Position numbers and translations under genes: made by a program. A stretch of DNA of 64,000 nucleotides. Origin: JAAOIF01 sp965217125 (GTDB taxonomy: Bacteria; Pseudomonadota; Gammaproteobacteria; PS1; Pseudothioglobaceae). This document shows, in pieces, positions 8,482 through 17,917 of the stretch. The stretch covers positions 62,001 to 126,000 of the forward strand of contig OZ244244.1 of NCBI GenBank assembly GCA_965217125.1, given 5' to 3'. Positions within the stretch are counted from its first letter, which is position 1, and each line of letters opens with the position of its first letter. The notes beneath the pieces were generated by a model. It made no database searches and was not told where the DNA came from. It was given only the letters and a program-made list of their open reading frames with translations.

Positions 8482-9816
8482 TTAAGGTAAATTGCCATAC
8501 AAATCCAGCGTTTGTTGCAAATCCTGGATTTTGACACTCAGCACATCAAACAAATCCTGAGAGTGGGTTAGAGATTTTGCCCGTTTATAATGACCAATTG
8601 CTTTATCTAAATCACCGCGCACAATCAAACTCTGAGCGCTGTAAATATGTGCGCGGTCAAATGCACCTTGTTTGACAAATAATGAAGCTAATAATTGGTA
8701 TGAGGCATAGCTAGCTTGATTAGCTCGTAAAAAAGGCTTTAAGGTTGCTATGGCTAAGTCTAATTGCCGATTGTCCGCGTATGCTTTAGCGGCATAATAG
8801 ATGCTCGCCTCATCATTTTCAAGCAAATTATTGCGCCTAAAATATTGTTGCGCTTGCTTAATATTACCTAATTTAGCATAAATTCGACCAGCCAAAATAT
8901 TACTGGGTTTATCTTGATTTAACGCCAATAATTTGCCTACATATTGTTTTGCCGTCCGATATTTTTGCTTTTCAAATGCGTGGTAAGCCTGCATATAATG
9001 GCTAATTGCCAAATCTTTTTCTAACTTAATGCGCCCGTGTTTGTGATAATACATTTTGCCTCTGGCAACTTTGTATGCAAACGAATCTTGTCGATAATTG
9101 CCAGATTTTCTGGCAACGCGTTGCAGGCTATCGGCAATGCGATTAACACTAAGCGGGTGTGAGCGTAAAAACTCCGCAGCATTTGCACTATCTTTTAATT
9201 TTGCAAAAAACTCCGCCATGCCGCGTGGATTAAAGTTTGATTTAATCAGCATTGAGGTGCCGATGCGGTCTGCCTCCTGTTCGTGTTCTCGGGTAAAGTT
9301 AATGTTTTGTTGCGCTGCATTAGCAATGCTTGTAGCGGCAACCGCTTCAGTAGCCTCGTTATTATCAAGCAATGCGGCGAGCAACAAACCTGCCAGCAGA
9401 AAATAATTTTGCTGGTTTGCTTTTTCACTAAAACGCTGCAGATGATTTTGCGTTATATGTGATATTTCGTGTGCCAACACGCCAGCTAATTCAGCCTCTG
9501 AATCCAACGCCAGCAATAGCCCAGTATGCACGCCAATATAACCATAAGGACCTGCAAAAGCATTAATATCATCATTATTTAAAAATAAAAAAGCAAAATG
9601 TTTGTTAGGATTTTGGCTATACTTAGCCAGTTCATGGCCTAATTTGCGCAAATAAGTTGTGCTTTCTATATCTTCAACCACTGTGCCAGTTTGCCAAATA
9701 AATTGTAGAAATTGATTGCCACGCTTTTTTTCACCCAAAGATTCAGATAATTTTGCCTCAGGCACATCAAGTGCAAATACATTCAAACAAACAAATAATA
9801 GTAATATAATTTTCAT
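8482..9816 (-). CDS. bepA: BepA-like periplasmic M48 metalloprotease with TPRs
   Basis: A 444-residue secreted zinc protease. The signal peptide MKIILLLFVCLNVFA starts at 9816, so the frame's further 18-residue upstream extension is unlikely. The catalytic HEISH lies at about 116-120 with the third ligand in HEQEADRIG. The C-terminal half is a run of TPR-like helices. BepA/YfgC assists or degrades outer membrane proteins such as LptD at the BAM complex. The architecture and length match. It is divergent from tusA. Confidence 0.88.
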   Translation of the reverse strand: MKIILLLFVCLNVFALDVPEAKLSESLGEKKRGNQFLQFIWQTGTVVEDIESTTYLRKLGHELAKYSQNPNKHFAFLFLNNDDINAFAGPYGYIGVHTGLLLALDSEAELAGVLAHEISHITQNHLQRFSEKANQQNYFLLAGLLLAALLDNNEATEAVAATSIANAAQQNINFTREHEQEADRIGTSMLIKSNFNPRGMAEFFAKLKDSANAAEFLRSHPLSVNRIADSLQRVARKSGNYRQDSFAYKVARGKMYYHKHGRIKLEKDLAISHYMQAYHAFEKQKYRTAKQYVGKLLALNQDKPSNILAGRIYAKLGNIKQAQQYFRRNNLLENDEASIYYAAKAYADNRQLDLAIATLKPFLRANQASYASYQLLASLFVKQGAFDRAHIYSAQSLIVRGDLDKAIGHYKRAKSLTHSQDLFDVLSVKIQDLQQTLDLYGNLP

Positions 9817-9861
9817 AGTGATTTTTATTATACATTCTACATTTAAATTGCTGTTATAATT

Positions 9862-9877
9862 ATTAGCCATTGCTAAT
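9862..9877. promoter_or_regulatory. Small inverted repeat upstream of tusA
   Basis: ATTAGC-CATT-GCTAAT forms a perfect 6-bp inverted repeat just upstream of the tusA ribosome site. A TATAAT at 9855-9860 sits directly before it. This could be an operator or an mRNA 5' hairpin controlling the tusA-dsrE2 pair. A good -35 box is not visible, so the promoter call is weak. Confidence 0.3.
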
Positions 9878-9906
9878 ATTATTTAATAATTATATAAGGA
9901 GTCCAC

Positions 9907-10131
9907 ATGGCTGATCAAACTTTAGACGCATCAGGCTTAAACTGCCCATTACCTATCTTAAAAACTAAGAAAGAACTCAGCACAATGGATGCTGGGAAAA
10001 TCTTAGAAGTAATCTCAACTGACGCTGGTTCAGTTAAAGACATTGAGGCATTTTGCAATCAAACTGCTAACAAACTTATATCCTCTGGTGAAGATGACGG
10101 CAAATATATTTTTACCATTGAAAAAGTTTAA
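9907..10131 (+). CDS. tusA: TusA-family sulfur carrier protein
   Basis: A 74-residue sulfurtransferase with the invariant Cys13 in GLNCPLPIL, where the persulfide is carried. A strong AAGGAG site precedes the ATG. It is followed 24 nt later by a DsrE2-like gene. In sulfur oxidisers tusA-dsrE2 (often with a rhodanese) forms a cytoplasmic sulfur relay to Dsr or sHdr enzymes, which fits this context. A tRNA thiolation role is also possible. Confidence 0.92.
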   Translation: MADQTLDASGLNCPLPILKTKKELSTMDAGKILEVISTDAGSVKDIEAFCNQTANKLISSGEDDGKYIFTIEKV

Positions 10132-10155
10132 TAAATAACAGTAGGGCACAATACT

Positions 10156-10677
10156 ATGGCAGATAAAGACAATAATAAAATGACCATCATCGCCACTAAA
10201 GGCACTTTTGATTGGGCTTTTCCGCCATTCATTCTTGCTTCTAATGCGGTAGCAATGAACAAAAAAGTAACCATTTTCTTTACTTTTTACGGGCTTAATC
10301 TTTTGCTTAAAGACATTTCTAAAATAAAAGTAACCCCAATTGGCAATCCAGCTATGCCGATGAAAATGCCATTTGGTCCTAAGTGGCTGCAAAAGATTGA
10401 TTTTGGCCCTAAAATCCCTAATTTTATTTGGAATATTCCATTTGCTGACAATTTAGTAACCTTCTTAATGAAAAAAACTATGGCTAAAAATGGTATTGCA
10501 AAGTTAGAAGATCTTCGTGCAATGTGCCAAGAATTTGATGTTAAATTTATTGCTTGCGAAATGACCGTTGCATTATTTGGCTATAACAAAGAAGATTTTA
10601 TTGATGGTATTGAATTTGCTGGCGGTGCCACATATTTTGCTGAAGCTGCCTCAGGCGACCACCATTTATATATGTAA
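10156..10677 (+). CDS. dsrE2: DsrE2-like (DsrE/DrsH superfamily) protein
   Basis: A 173-residue protein of the DsrE/F/H-like fold. An N-terminal Rossmann-type strand (MTIIATKGTFDWAFPPFILA), a middle hydrophobic stretch and two conserved cysteines, one in RAMCQEF and one in FIACEMTVALFGY, match the DsrE2 group. It likely accepts or donates persulfide sulfur with TusA encoded upstream. A strong terminator follows, so the two genes form a short dedicated operon. Confidence 0.85.
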   Translation: MADKDNNKMTIIATKGTFDWAFPPFILASNAVAMNKKVTIFFTFYGLNLLLKDISKIKVTPIGNPAMPMKMPFGPKWLQKIDFGPKIPNFIWNIPFADNLVTFLMKKTMAKNGIAKLEDLRAMCQEFDVKFIACEMTVALFGYNKEDFIDGIEFAGGATYFAEAASGDHHLYM

Positions 10678-10715
10678 TTTTTTGCTTTTTTTATACACTA
10701 AATTGTAAAAACCAT

Positions 10716-10744
10716 AAAAACCGCCATTTGACGGTTTTTTTTAT
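10716..10744 (+). terminator. Bidirectional rho-independent terminator
   Basis: The 8-bp stem AAAAACCG/CGGTTTTT with an 8-nt loop is followed by a T run on the plus strand and mirrored by an A run before it. It lies between the converging dsrE2 and HAD-IB genes and can end both transcripts. Confidence 0.8.
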
Positions 10745-11398
10745 TTAAGTCCAGTCCATACATTGCCAATTTTTCTGCTTGGCAATTGCCAATAATTTTT
10801 CATCGCCATGCACAACAACAGGGTTATCGACCAATTCTAACAATGGCAAGTCGTTATGTGAATCAGAATAAAAATATGCGCCCTCTAAATGTTTGTTGTT
10901 TGCCCTACACCAAGCTTTTAGTTTATCAACTTTAGCAATTTGAAAACAAGGCTTGCCAACAACTTTACCAGTGTATCGTCCATGCTTAATTTCAGGCTCG
11001 GTCGCCAGTAAATTTTGAATACCGTATTTTGCAACAATCGGTGCAGCTATAAAACGATTAGTTGCCGTAACCACTAATAAAGTATCTGCTTTTGCTCGGT
11101 GTGCATCAACCACAGCCTGCGCCTTAGGCAACAAAATTGCCGCTATTTTTAATTGCATAAATTGCTGATGCCACTGATTTAATGTGTGCATCGAATGCGT
11201 GGATAATGGCGCTAAACAAAATTCTAAATATTGCTTAATATCCAGTTCGCCTCGCGCATAATCATCAAAAAAACGCTGATTTTGTTGCTGATAATGCTCA
11301 ACATCTACCGCGCCAATTTCTGATAAAAACTCACCCCAGAGAAAATCACTATCTCCGCCGATTAGGGTTTTATCTAAATCAAATATCGCCAATGCCAT
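10745..11398 (-). CDS. HAD-IB family phosphatase (SerB/CicA-like)
   Basis: A 217-residue haloacid dehalogenase hydrolase: IFDLDKTL with nucleophile Asp near residue 7, VVTATNRF as motif II, and YFYSDSHNDLPLLELVDNP as motif IV. The N-terminal cap with SDFLWGEFL is typical of the HAD-IB group. It is not the main phosphoserine phosphatase, since a true serB lies at 63.1-63.9 kb. The substrate is unknown. It ends the holB-hemL gene string. Confidence 0.85.
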   Translation of the reverse strand: MALAIFDLDKTLIGGDSDFLWGEFLSEIGAVDVEHYQQQNQRFFDDYARGELDIKQYLEFCLAPLSTHSMHTLNQWHQQFMQLKIAAILLPKAQAVVDAHRAKADTLLVVTATNRFIAAPIVAKYGIQNLLATEPEIKHGRYTGKVVGKPCFQIAKVDKLKAWCRANNKHLEGAYFYSDSHNDLPLLELVDNPVVVHGDEKLLAIAKQKNWQCMDWT

Positions 11399-11400
11399 AA

Positions 11401-12684
11401 TTATAATTGTGCAAACACACGCCCGGCCGCATCGATGGTATTTTGTATGTCCTCATCGCTATGCGCACTTGAGACAAAACCCGCCTCATAAGCCGAAGGC
11501 GCCATATAAATACCCTCATCCAACAGCAAATGATAGAAGCGTTTAAAACGCTCAATATCACATTGTGAAGTCTGGGCAAAGTTTGTAACACTGGCTAAAT
11601 CGCTAAAAAACAAACCAAACATAGCGCCCACAACATTAGCGCTCATTGCAATATTATTTTCAAGGGCTTTTTCAACAATGCCATTGCTAAGTTTTATGGC
11701 TTTTTGTTGTAAATTTTTGTATAAATCTTTATCTGCATCAATAATATTTAACATCGCCAAGCCAGCTGACATTGAGATTGGATTGCCAGAAAGTGTGCCT
11801 GCTTGATATACAGGGCCAAGTGGTGCAATAAACTCCATAATTTTACGCTTACCGCCAAATGCACCAACCGGCAGACCGCCGCCAATCACTTTGCCCAAAG
11901 TGGTTAAATCAGGTTTAACCCCATATAATGCTTGCGCGCCACCGAGTGAGACGCGAAAGCCGGTCATCACCTCATCAAATATTAAAACCACGCCATGTGC
12001 ATCGCAAGCATCGCGCAAACCTGACAAAAACCCATCCACAGGCGGGATGCAGTTCATATTGCCAGCCACAGGCTCAACAATAATGCAAGCCACTTTATCG
12101 CCCATCTCACTCAATACTTTATTAACTTTATCAATATTATTGTATTCCAAAGTCAAGGTATGTTTAGCAAAATCCAGCGGCACCCCAAGTGAAGTCGGCA
12201 CGCCAAGTGTTAAAGCCCCAGAGCCTGCTTTGACTAATAATGAGTCTGAATGCCCATGATAGCAGCCTTCAAATTTGATGATTTTATCGCGCCCAGTATA
12301 GCCGCGTGCTAAGCGAATTGCACTCATAGTAGCCTCTGTGCCTGAGCTAACCATCCGCACTAACTCAATTGAGGGCATTAAATCGCATACTTTTTGTGCT
12401 AATTGAGTTTCAATTTCAGTGGGCGCACCAAAGCCTAAACCGTTTTCTAAGGTGGTTTTTACCGCCTCGATAATCTGTTGATTGGCATGCCCTAAAATCA
12501 TCGGACCCCATGAAGCAACATAATCAATGTATTTTTTGCCATCAGCATCAAACAAGTATGCGCCTTGCCCTTTGCTAAAAAATATTGGGTTGCCACCAAC
12601 ACCGTTAAATGCCCGAACCGGTGAATTAACACCGCCGGCAATATAGTTTTGTGCTTCGCTAAAAAGTTGTTCTGATTTTGTCAT
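11401..12684 (-). CDS. hemL: Glutamate-1-semialdehyde 2,1-aminomutase
   Basis: A 427-residue PLP enzyme converting glutamate-1-semialdehyde to 5-aminolevulinate, the entry to tetrapyrrole synthesis. VNSPVRAFNGVGG, the MVSSGTEATMSAIRLARG cofactor loop, FDEVMTGFRVS and the PLP-lysine segment TTLGKVIGGGLPVGAFGG are visible. The start is MTKSEQLF at 12684; its ATG overlaps the holB stop (ATGA). The reading frame continues 18 codons into holB but that is not needed. Confidence 0.96.
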   Translation of the reverse strand: MTKSEQLFSEAQNYIAGGVNSPVRAFNGVGGNPIFFSKGQGAYLFDADGKKYIDYVASWGPMILGHANQQIIEAVKTTLENGLGFGAPTEIETQLAQKVCDLMPSIELVRMVSSGTEATMSAIRLARGYTGRDKIIKFEGCYHGHSDSLLVKAGSGALTLGVPTSLGVPLDFAKHTLTLEYNNIDKVNKVLSEMGDKVACIIVEPVAGNMNCIPPVDGFLSGLRDACDAHGVVLIFDEVMTGFRVSLGGAQALYGVKPDLTTLGKVIGGGLPVGAFGGKRKIMEFIAPLGPVYQAGTLSGNPISMSAGLAMLNIIDADKDLYKNLQQKAIKLSNGIVEKALENNIAMSANVVGAMFGLFFSDLASVTNFAQTSQCDIERFKRFYHLLLDEGIYMAPSAYEAGFVSSAHSDEDIQNTIDAAGRVFAQL

Positions 12685-13700
12685 ATTTGAGGGTTTATAA
12701 TTTTTGGGTAAGTTTTTAAATGGGTGATATGCGACCATACAATCAAAATATTATCCAATAATAATTTGATATTAACACTGGTTTTTGACAAACTAATGGC
12801 ATGATAAATATCATCAAGCAGTTTAAATAAAAAATCCGCTTTAACGACTTTAACCACCTTATTAAGCTCGACCAGACCGCCTTCATGCGCCAATGACTGC
12901 AAACGAATCGCCTCAATCACCAAATTTTGCAAGCAATTCAGCACCGCAACTTCATTGCCCTCAAAATCTTCAATTTGACTAATCATTGGCGGATGAATGA
13001 CAATATTCAGCAGTTGATTTTGCCAATTTTGATAATGAATAAAACCATCGCCCGATAATTCTGCCAGCACTTTAAAAGGCACGCCATGAGTATTTTCTAA
13101 CAGTTGGCTAATATCAAAATCTTGATTTTGACGCTCACTAATCTGCTGCTCAATCCAGCCCTCAGTCGCCTTATCGTATGCCGGGGAAATATGCACACTT
13201 TGGCAACGCGAAACAATCGTTGCTGGCAAATTTTTAGGATTATGCGCCAGCAAAATAATCAAAGTATTGTCTCTGGGCTCTTCCAAAGTTTTGAGCAAAC
13301 TATTAGCAGCACTCAGATTCATTTCATCCGCATAAAAAACCACCCCAATCTGCAAATCATCCGCAGTTTTATTCAGCGCTTCACAAAAAGCACGAACTTG
13401 GTTAATGCGAATTTCTTTGGAGCGATTTTTAGTTGTCTCGTTAATTTCAGGGCGGCAATAAATCATATTTTGATAGTTTGAGCGCCGAATCAGCACCGCC
13501 ACATCCAAATCCTCACGCGCATTATCTTTTCTAATTTTCTCATCATCCCCAATCAATCTACCGACCAAAGATTGCATCAACTCAAATTTGCCCATCCCTT
13601 GCACACCAGTTATCATTAAGGCATGCGGCAGATGATTTTGCACAATCATTTTTTCTAATTTAGCAAACGCTGTTTGCTGCCAAGCTAATATATTTTTCAT
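12681..13700 (-). CDS. holB: DNA polymerase III subunit delta prime
   Basis: A 339-residue clamp-loader AAA+ subunit. LPHALMITGVQGMGKFELMQSLV holds a degenerate P-loop, NSLLKTLEEP is the sensor/SRC-adjacent signature, and LAHNPKNLPATIVSRCQ carries the SRC motif. The start ATG at 13700 overlaps the methyltransferase stop by one base (TGATG); a TTG lies one codon earlier. In gammaproteobacteria holB normally follows tmk; here the restriction island lies between them. Confidence 0.92.
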   Translation of the reverse strand: MKNILAWQQTAFAKLEKMIVQNHLPHALMITGVQGMGKFELMQSLVGRLIGDDEKIRKDNAREDLDVAVLIRRSNYQNMIYCRPEINETTKNRSKEIRINQVRAFCEALNKTADDLQIGVVFYADEMNLSAANSLLKTLEEPRDNTLIILLAHNPKNLPATIVSRCQSVHISPAYDKATEGWIEQQISERQNQDFDISQLLENTHGVPFKVLAELSGDGFIHYQNWQNQLLNIVIHPPMISQIEDFEGNEVAVLNCLQNLVIEAIRLQSLAHEGGLVELNKVVKVVKADFLFKLLDDIYHAISLSKTSVNIKLLLDNILIVWSHITHLKTYPKIINPQI

Positions 13701-15535
13701 CAATAAACCACGCTAATATTGTCTTGCTGTCCAACGCCTAAATTAAGATAGGCGCTTAAATCAATATCTGCCCAGCCGTCTAAATTGATTTTACAATCTT
13801 GATATTTTTGCAAAATTTGCCGCTCAACATTGGCTAATAAATAAATCTCGCCAGCGGCCCGGTAGAGTTTATCTGCAATCAAGCAAGTGATTTCACTGTC
13901 CAAAGTTTTACAAGTTGCCACCAGCATATTGGTTAAAGTATCCAAAGTATTGGTACGATTATTATCCACCGCAAACACATCACCTACTTGATTGACCTGT
14001 GGCTTTAGTGTGGTAGAAAATACTTTATAACCTATATCAGGCAAGTTTTTCTCAGCAAACAAATCTTTGGTTTTTTGCTTAAAATCAGCCTTGATTTTCT
14101 CCCCAGCGCGATTAAGTCGCTCAATGGTAATGCTGGAAATAACCGGTTGAAAGTTATTTTCTGTACAGAATTTATGCGCCTCTGTGTTTTTCTTTTTATC
14201 AATTTCTTCATCAATTTGCACCAAAATAAACCTGCGATTACCACCATCCTGCGCATTCAGTTGCATTACCGCATCGCCGGTGGTGCCACTTCCTGCGAAA
14301 AAATCTAAGATTAGGTCGTTTTTGTTTAGCGTTTGTTTCACAATAAACTCTAATATTTCTACAGGTTTGGGGAAATCAAATATTTTGGCACCTTTAAAAA
14401 TACCCATAAGATATTTTGTTGATTTTTCTGTAGAAAACCACCCTAAATTAGATACAAAAGCCTTTTTATCATTACGATATGAATTAAAAAACTTTTTTTG
14501 TCTAGGCAAACCGTTTTCTGATAACGGAAATATAACCAAATTATTTTTAATCATCTCTTGTATTTTTATTTGAGAAAACGCCCAATTATTTGTATACTCC
14601 AATTTAGTTTTTGGATTTTGTATAGAAAAAGTATTATTTTGCCCTCCAGTTGCACTCATACTTTCAGAACGCCACAAACCTCGTGAATCATTATCTGTAT
14701 TGTCAAAGTCGTTTTTATCCCTATCAACGCCTTTAAATATAAAATTATCTTTATTTTTTGCGTAACACAATATATATTCGTGATTGTCCATTAACATTGT
14801 TTTTGTAGGAACACCTCTGGCTGCTTGTTTTGTTTGCCAAATAAAGCAAGATACTAAATTCTTATCACCAAAAATCTCATCACACAAAATCTTGAGATTT
14901 GCCTGTTCGTTATCATCAATACTAATAAAAATCACCCCATCATCGCTCAGCAAATCCCGCGCTAATTTTAGCCGTGGATAGATAAAACTCAGCCAGCCGC
15001 TGTGGCTTCTGGTGCCATAAACATTGTGCAAAAAATCTTTAGCATCCTCATCCAAAGCAAAATTTTCAATCAAATCCGCATCAGATTGTTTGAAATTATC
15101 CTTATAAATAAAATTCTCATTTTTGGTATTGTAAGGCGGGTCAATGTAGATCATTTTGATTTTTTTATGATAATTCGCCTGCAAAATCTTCAAAACCTCC
15201 AAATTATCCCCCCGAATCACCACATTTTGGCTATTATCAAAATCCTTACTCTGCCCTAATTCCGCCTTTAATTCCAATTCCGTAGGCACATCCGCCAACG
15301 CCCGCGCAATCCCCTTGCCCGCAAAAGTCAGCTCATACCCCTGATTATTACTGGTAGTATTTGCCACATCCACCACATCCGCCAAAGCCCTAATATCCAA
15401 CTGATTATCCGCATTCACCACCCCCGGCAACAACGCCTTTAGTTGCATAATCAAATCCACTTTATCAGCCGCTAAAACCTGCTTACTATCAATTATTTTT
15501 AGCTTGTTTTTTATAACTTGAGTTTTATTTATCAT
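13700..15535 (-). CDS. mod: Type III restriction-modification DNA methyltransferase (Mod)
   Basis: A 611-residue beta-class N6-adenine methyltransferase: motif IV IYIDPPYNTKNENF precedes motif I ILDFFAGSGTTGDAV. The central variable part (about 230-390) should be the target recognition domain. The N-terminal KIIDSKQ is encoded by a 21-nt stretch repeated exactly at 19.15 kb. The start at 15535 (MINKTQ) lies 10 nt after the KAP gene; a TTG 11 codons earlier would overlap it. Its Res partner is 7.8 kb away, an unusual split. Confidence 0.92.
   Translation of the reverse strand: MINKTQVIKNKLKIIDSKQVLAADKVDLIMQLKALLPGVVNADNQLDIRALADVVDVANTTSNNQGYELTFAGKGIARALADVPTELELKAELGQSKDFDNSQNVVIRGDNLEVLKILQANYHKKIKMIYIDPPYNTKNENFIYKDNFKQSDADLIENFALDEDAKDFLHNVYGTRSHSGWLSFIYPRLKLARDLLSDDGVIFISIDDNEQANLKILCDEIFGDKNLVSCFIWQTKQAARGVPTKTMLMDNHEYILCYAKNKDNFIFKGVDRDKNDFDNTDNDSRGLWRSESMSATGGQNNTFSIQNPKTKLEYTNNWAFSQIKIQEMIKNNLVIFPLSENGLPRQKKFFNSYRNDKKAFVSNLGWFSTEKSTKYLMGIFKGAKIFDFPKPVEILEFIVKQTLNKNDLILDFFAGSGTTGDAVMQLNAQDGGNRRFILVQIDEEIDKKKNTEAHKFCTENNFQPVISSITIERLNRAGEKIKADFKQKTKDLFAEKNLPDIGYKVFSTTLKPQVNQVGDVFAVDNNRTNTLDTLTNMLVATCKTLDSEITCLIADKLYRAAGEIYLLANVERQILQKYQDCKINLDGWADIDLSAYLNLGVGQQDNISVVY
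15478..15500. repeat. Direct repeat, copy 1 (mod 5' end)
   Basis: About 21 identical nt, encoding KIIDSKQ in mod, recur at 19148-19169 in the same frame and orientation. The two copies bracket the KAP, RhuM and FRG-TPR genes, suggesting homologous or illegitimate recombination at this sequence. Confidence 0.6.
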
Positions 15536-15545
15536 TTTTTTAGGG

Positions 15546-16907
15546 TTATTTGTTAGTGTTAAAATCAAATTTATTTGTAAAGTTTATGTGTTTAATAACA
15601 GTATTTATATGAGATTCAAGCCCGTAATTCATTATATTTTGAAAGTGTTGTAAACTATTTTTACAATATTCATCAGTTTGATTTTCGATGTAATTTTTCT
15701 GTGCTTTTTCATCGTTTCTTAGGGGTGTCATATCAATAATTACTTCAATAAGACCACGCATGCTTTTATTTCCATTATATTTTTTCAGCACAATATCTTT
15801 TATTTCTTTTATTTTTTCTTCATCTATATTGTCAGATAAGAAATTATAATAGCGTTTTTCGTCATGTGATTTTAGGCATTCAAAAAGTATAAATATGGTG
15901 AAATGTGGTGAACGAAATTCTGGCAGCATTGTATTGAAAAAAATATGCAATTTGGTAAATAGTTGCTCTATTTGTCTTAGTGATAAATTAAAAATAGTGC
16001 TAAATTTCTGGATTAAATCCAAATCGTATTCATAGCCGTAATTAGTTATTTTTAAATTTAAAATCGTAGGTAATTCAAATTGTTGATGAAATAAAACCTT
16101 ACAAAACTTATCTACACTGGGGTTTTTTAAAGGATATTCCAAATGAATAAAACGCCTTAAATAATTATCAGTATCTATATTGCCATATTGAGATTGAATG
16201 GATTTTGCCAAATTCTTTTTATCCATAGAAAGCACAAAAATCAAGCGTTCAATATCAAATATATGCTTGATACGCTCTAATAATTCTATGGCATATAAAG
16301 GTTTGCACCTATCAAGTTCATCAATAAAAATCACAAATGGTTTATCTGGGTTTATCGCCTCTAATACTTTAGCAATAGATTCTTTTAACTCCTTTAAATC
16401 ACTTTTATTGGCTTGATAATCATTAATTAATGTTTTTGCCGCTATTTCTGATATTTCTGATATTTCAGAAACTGCATCATTGCCAATAACTTTAGCAACC
16501 AAGCCTTTTGCTATTATGGGCAAGGATTTTTTAATTATTTCATCGCCTATTTTTTTTACTTTTTTAAATTTTGTTTGTTTTTTATCAAGGCTTTCAATAT
16601 AAATATTCAATTCACCCAATATTGCCACTAAAGGCTCGTTAGAAAAATCATTATTCCACGCACTAAAATAAATACTTTCAATCCCTTGCGTTTTTAAATA
16701 GGTTTTCCATAATCGCACAAAAGTTGTTTTCCCAGCCCCCCAATCTGCATTCACACTTAATACCAAAGCCTCTTCTTGATTTTCAATCAGTTGAGATAAA
16801 TCGGTAATAGCCTCTTTTCTATCTAACAAATCATTTTCAAAGATATTATCTTCTTTTATAGATATTTCTTTGCTTGTTTTAATCATTTTTTTGTTTGTTT
16901 TAGCCAT
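15546..16907 (-). CDS. KAP family P-loop NTPase
   Basis: A 453-residue NTPase with Walker A SVNADWGAGKTTFVRLW (about 52-68) and Walker B FVIFIDELDRCKP, the exact KAP pattern. Downstream LIFVLSMDKKNLAKSIQ and the YLRRFIHLEYPL sensor region follow. Unlike classical KAP proteins it has no clear inserted transmembrane pair. KAP NTPases are frequent in antiphage loci. It begins 2 nt after rhuM, whose last codons (AAGAGAT) supply its ribosome site, so the two are coupled. Confidence 0.88.
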   Translation of the reverse strand: MAKTNKKMIKTSKEISIKEDNIFENDLLDRKEAITDLSQLIENQEEALVLSVNADWGAGKTTFVRLWKTYLKTQGIESIYFSAWNNDFSNEPLVAILGELNIYIESLDKKQTKFKKVKKIGDEIIKKSLPIIAKGLVAKVIGNDAVSEISEISEIAAKTLINDYQANKSDLKELKESIAKVLEAINPDKPFVIFIDELDRCKPLYAIELLERIKHIFDIERLIFVLSMDKKNLAKSIQSQYGNIDTDNYLRRFIHLEYPLKNPSVDKFCKVLFHQQFELPTILNLKITNYGYEYDLDLIQKFSTIFNLSLRQIEQLFTKLHIFFNTMLPEFRSPHFTIFILFECLKSHDEKRYYNFLSDNIDEEKIKEIKDIVLKKYNGNKSMRGLIEVIIDMTPLRNDEKAQKNYIENQTDEYCKNSLQHFQNIMNYGLESHINTVIKHINFTNKFDFNTNK

Positions 16908-16909
16908 TT

Positions 16910-17917
16910 TTAATCTCTTGCTTGTGTTATTTTTTCGGTTAATTGCCTCAAGTCTTTTTCGTCTTGCAAATCAGCAATTTTCGCATCAAATTTGCCACGC
17001 TTGGCATTATATGCCTCGTATGTCTTTAAAGTTGTATCCTTCATTTGTAGATTGGTGATAGCACCGGAATTTTTTAATAATTGCAATTTGTTCAAAGTAA
17101 TAATTTCATCTGCGTTATTTTTCCAAAATTCCATTGTAATATTTAACTGGTTTTTTGCTTGCAATTCAGCTGTTTCTAAAAAAATAACAACCAATCTATT
17201 TAAAGAATCTATTTCATCGACATTGAGGTAATTTTTAGCAATATAAATATCTTGTTTCCGCACAATATTACCTTGCCAATTAGTTAAGCCCATATTTTTT
17301 TTACCCGCATCAGCTCTATTGATAATAATTTCTGCTGCTGTTTTCTGAGTAACCGCAAAAAGTAGTTTATTTTGCACTTGTGCAAAAAACATTTGAGTAG
17401 CCTTATCATCACTATCATAATCAATGCACAAGGCGAACAAATCGCGTATTTTTTGATAAAAACGCTTTTCAGAGGCTCGTATATCGCCAATACGCGCTAA
17501 TAATTCATCAAAATAATCAGGGCGACCGTCAGGATTTTTTAGCCTATCATCATCCATAACAAAACCTTTTATAAGATATTCTTGCAAATGATTGCTCGCC
17601 CATTGACGAAACGCAACTCCCAACAAACTACGCACTCGAAAACCAATCGCCAATATCATCGATAAATTGTAATGTTTTACCTCGTATGTTTTGTTGTCAG
17701 CGGCAGTTGTTCGGAAATACCGAACAACTGAATTTTCATCTAACTCATTGTTTTGTAATATATTTTTGATATTCTCACTAATAGAAGATTTAGAGGTAGC
17801 AAAAAGTTCCACCAATTGATTTTGACTCAACCACACCGTGCCATCTTTAACATAAAGCGCAACAGATACTTTGTTATCAATAGTTTTGTAGATGATAAGG
17901 TTTTGCTTATTTGTCAT
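16910..17917 (-). CDS. RhuM family protein
   Basis: A 335-residue protein matching the virulence RhuM family: N-terminal DGTVWLSQNQLVELFATSKS (a helix-turn-helix-like segment), VVRYFRTTAADNKTYEVKHY, then HYNLSMILAIGFRVRS. RhuM was named from a Salmonella pathogenicity island but is widespread in defence islands; the biochemical role is unknown. It overlaps the FRG-TPR gene by 11 nt and is coupled to KAP downstream. Confidence 0.88.
   Translation of the reverse strand: MTNKQNLIIYKTIDNKVSVALYVKDGTVWLSQNQLVELFATSKSSISENIKNILQNNELDENSVVRYFRTTAADNKTYEVKHYNLSMILAIGFRVRSLLGVAFRQWASNHLQEYLIKGFVMDDDRLKNPDGRPDYFDELLARIGDIRASEKRFYQKIRDLFALCIDYDSDDKATQMFFAQVQNKLLFAVTQKTAAEIIINRADAGKKNMGLTNWQGNIVRKQDIYIAKNYLNVDEIDSLNRLVVIFLETAELQAKNQLNITMEFWKNNADEIITLNKLQLLKNSGAITNLQMKDTTLKTYEAYNAKRGKFDAKIADLQDEKDLRQLTEKITQARD

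Noticed and set aside
9817..9870. 18-codon upstream extension of the BepA-like gene
   Set aside because: The signal peptide begins at MKIILLLF; the extension would bury it.
12684..12738. 18-codon N-terminal extension of hemL
   Set aside because: It lies inside holB and adds nothing conserved; the ATGA-coupled start at MTKSEQLF fits the family.
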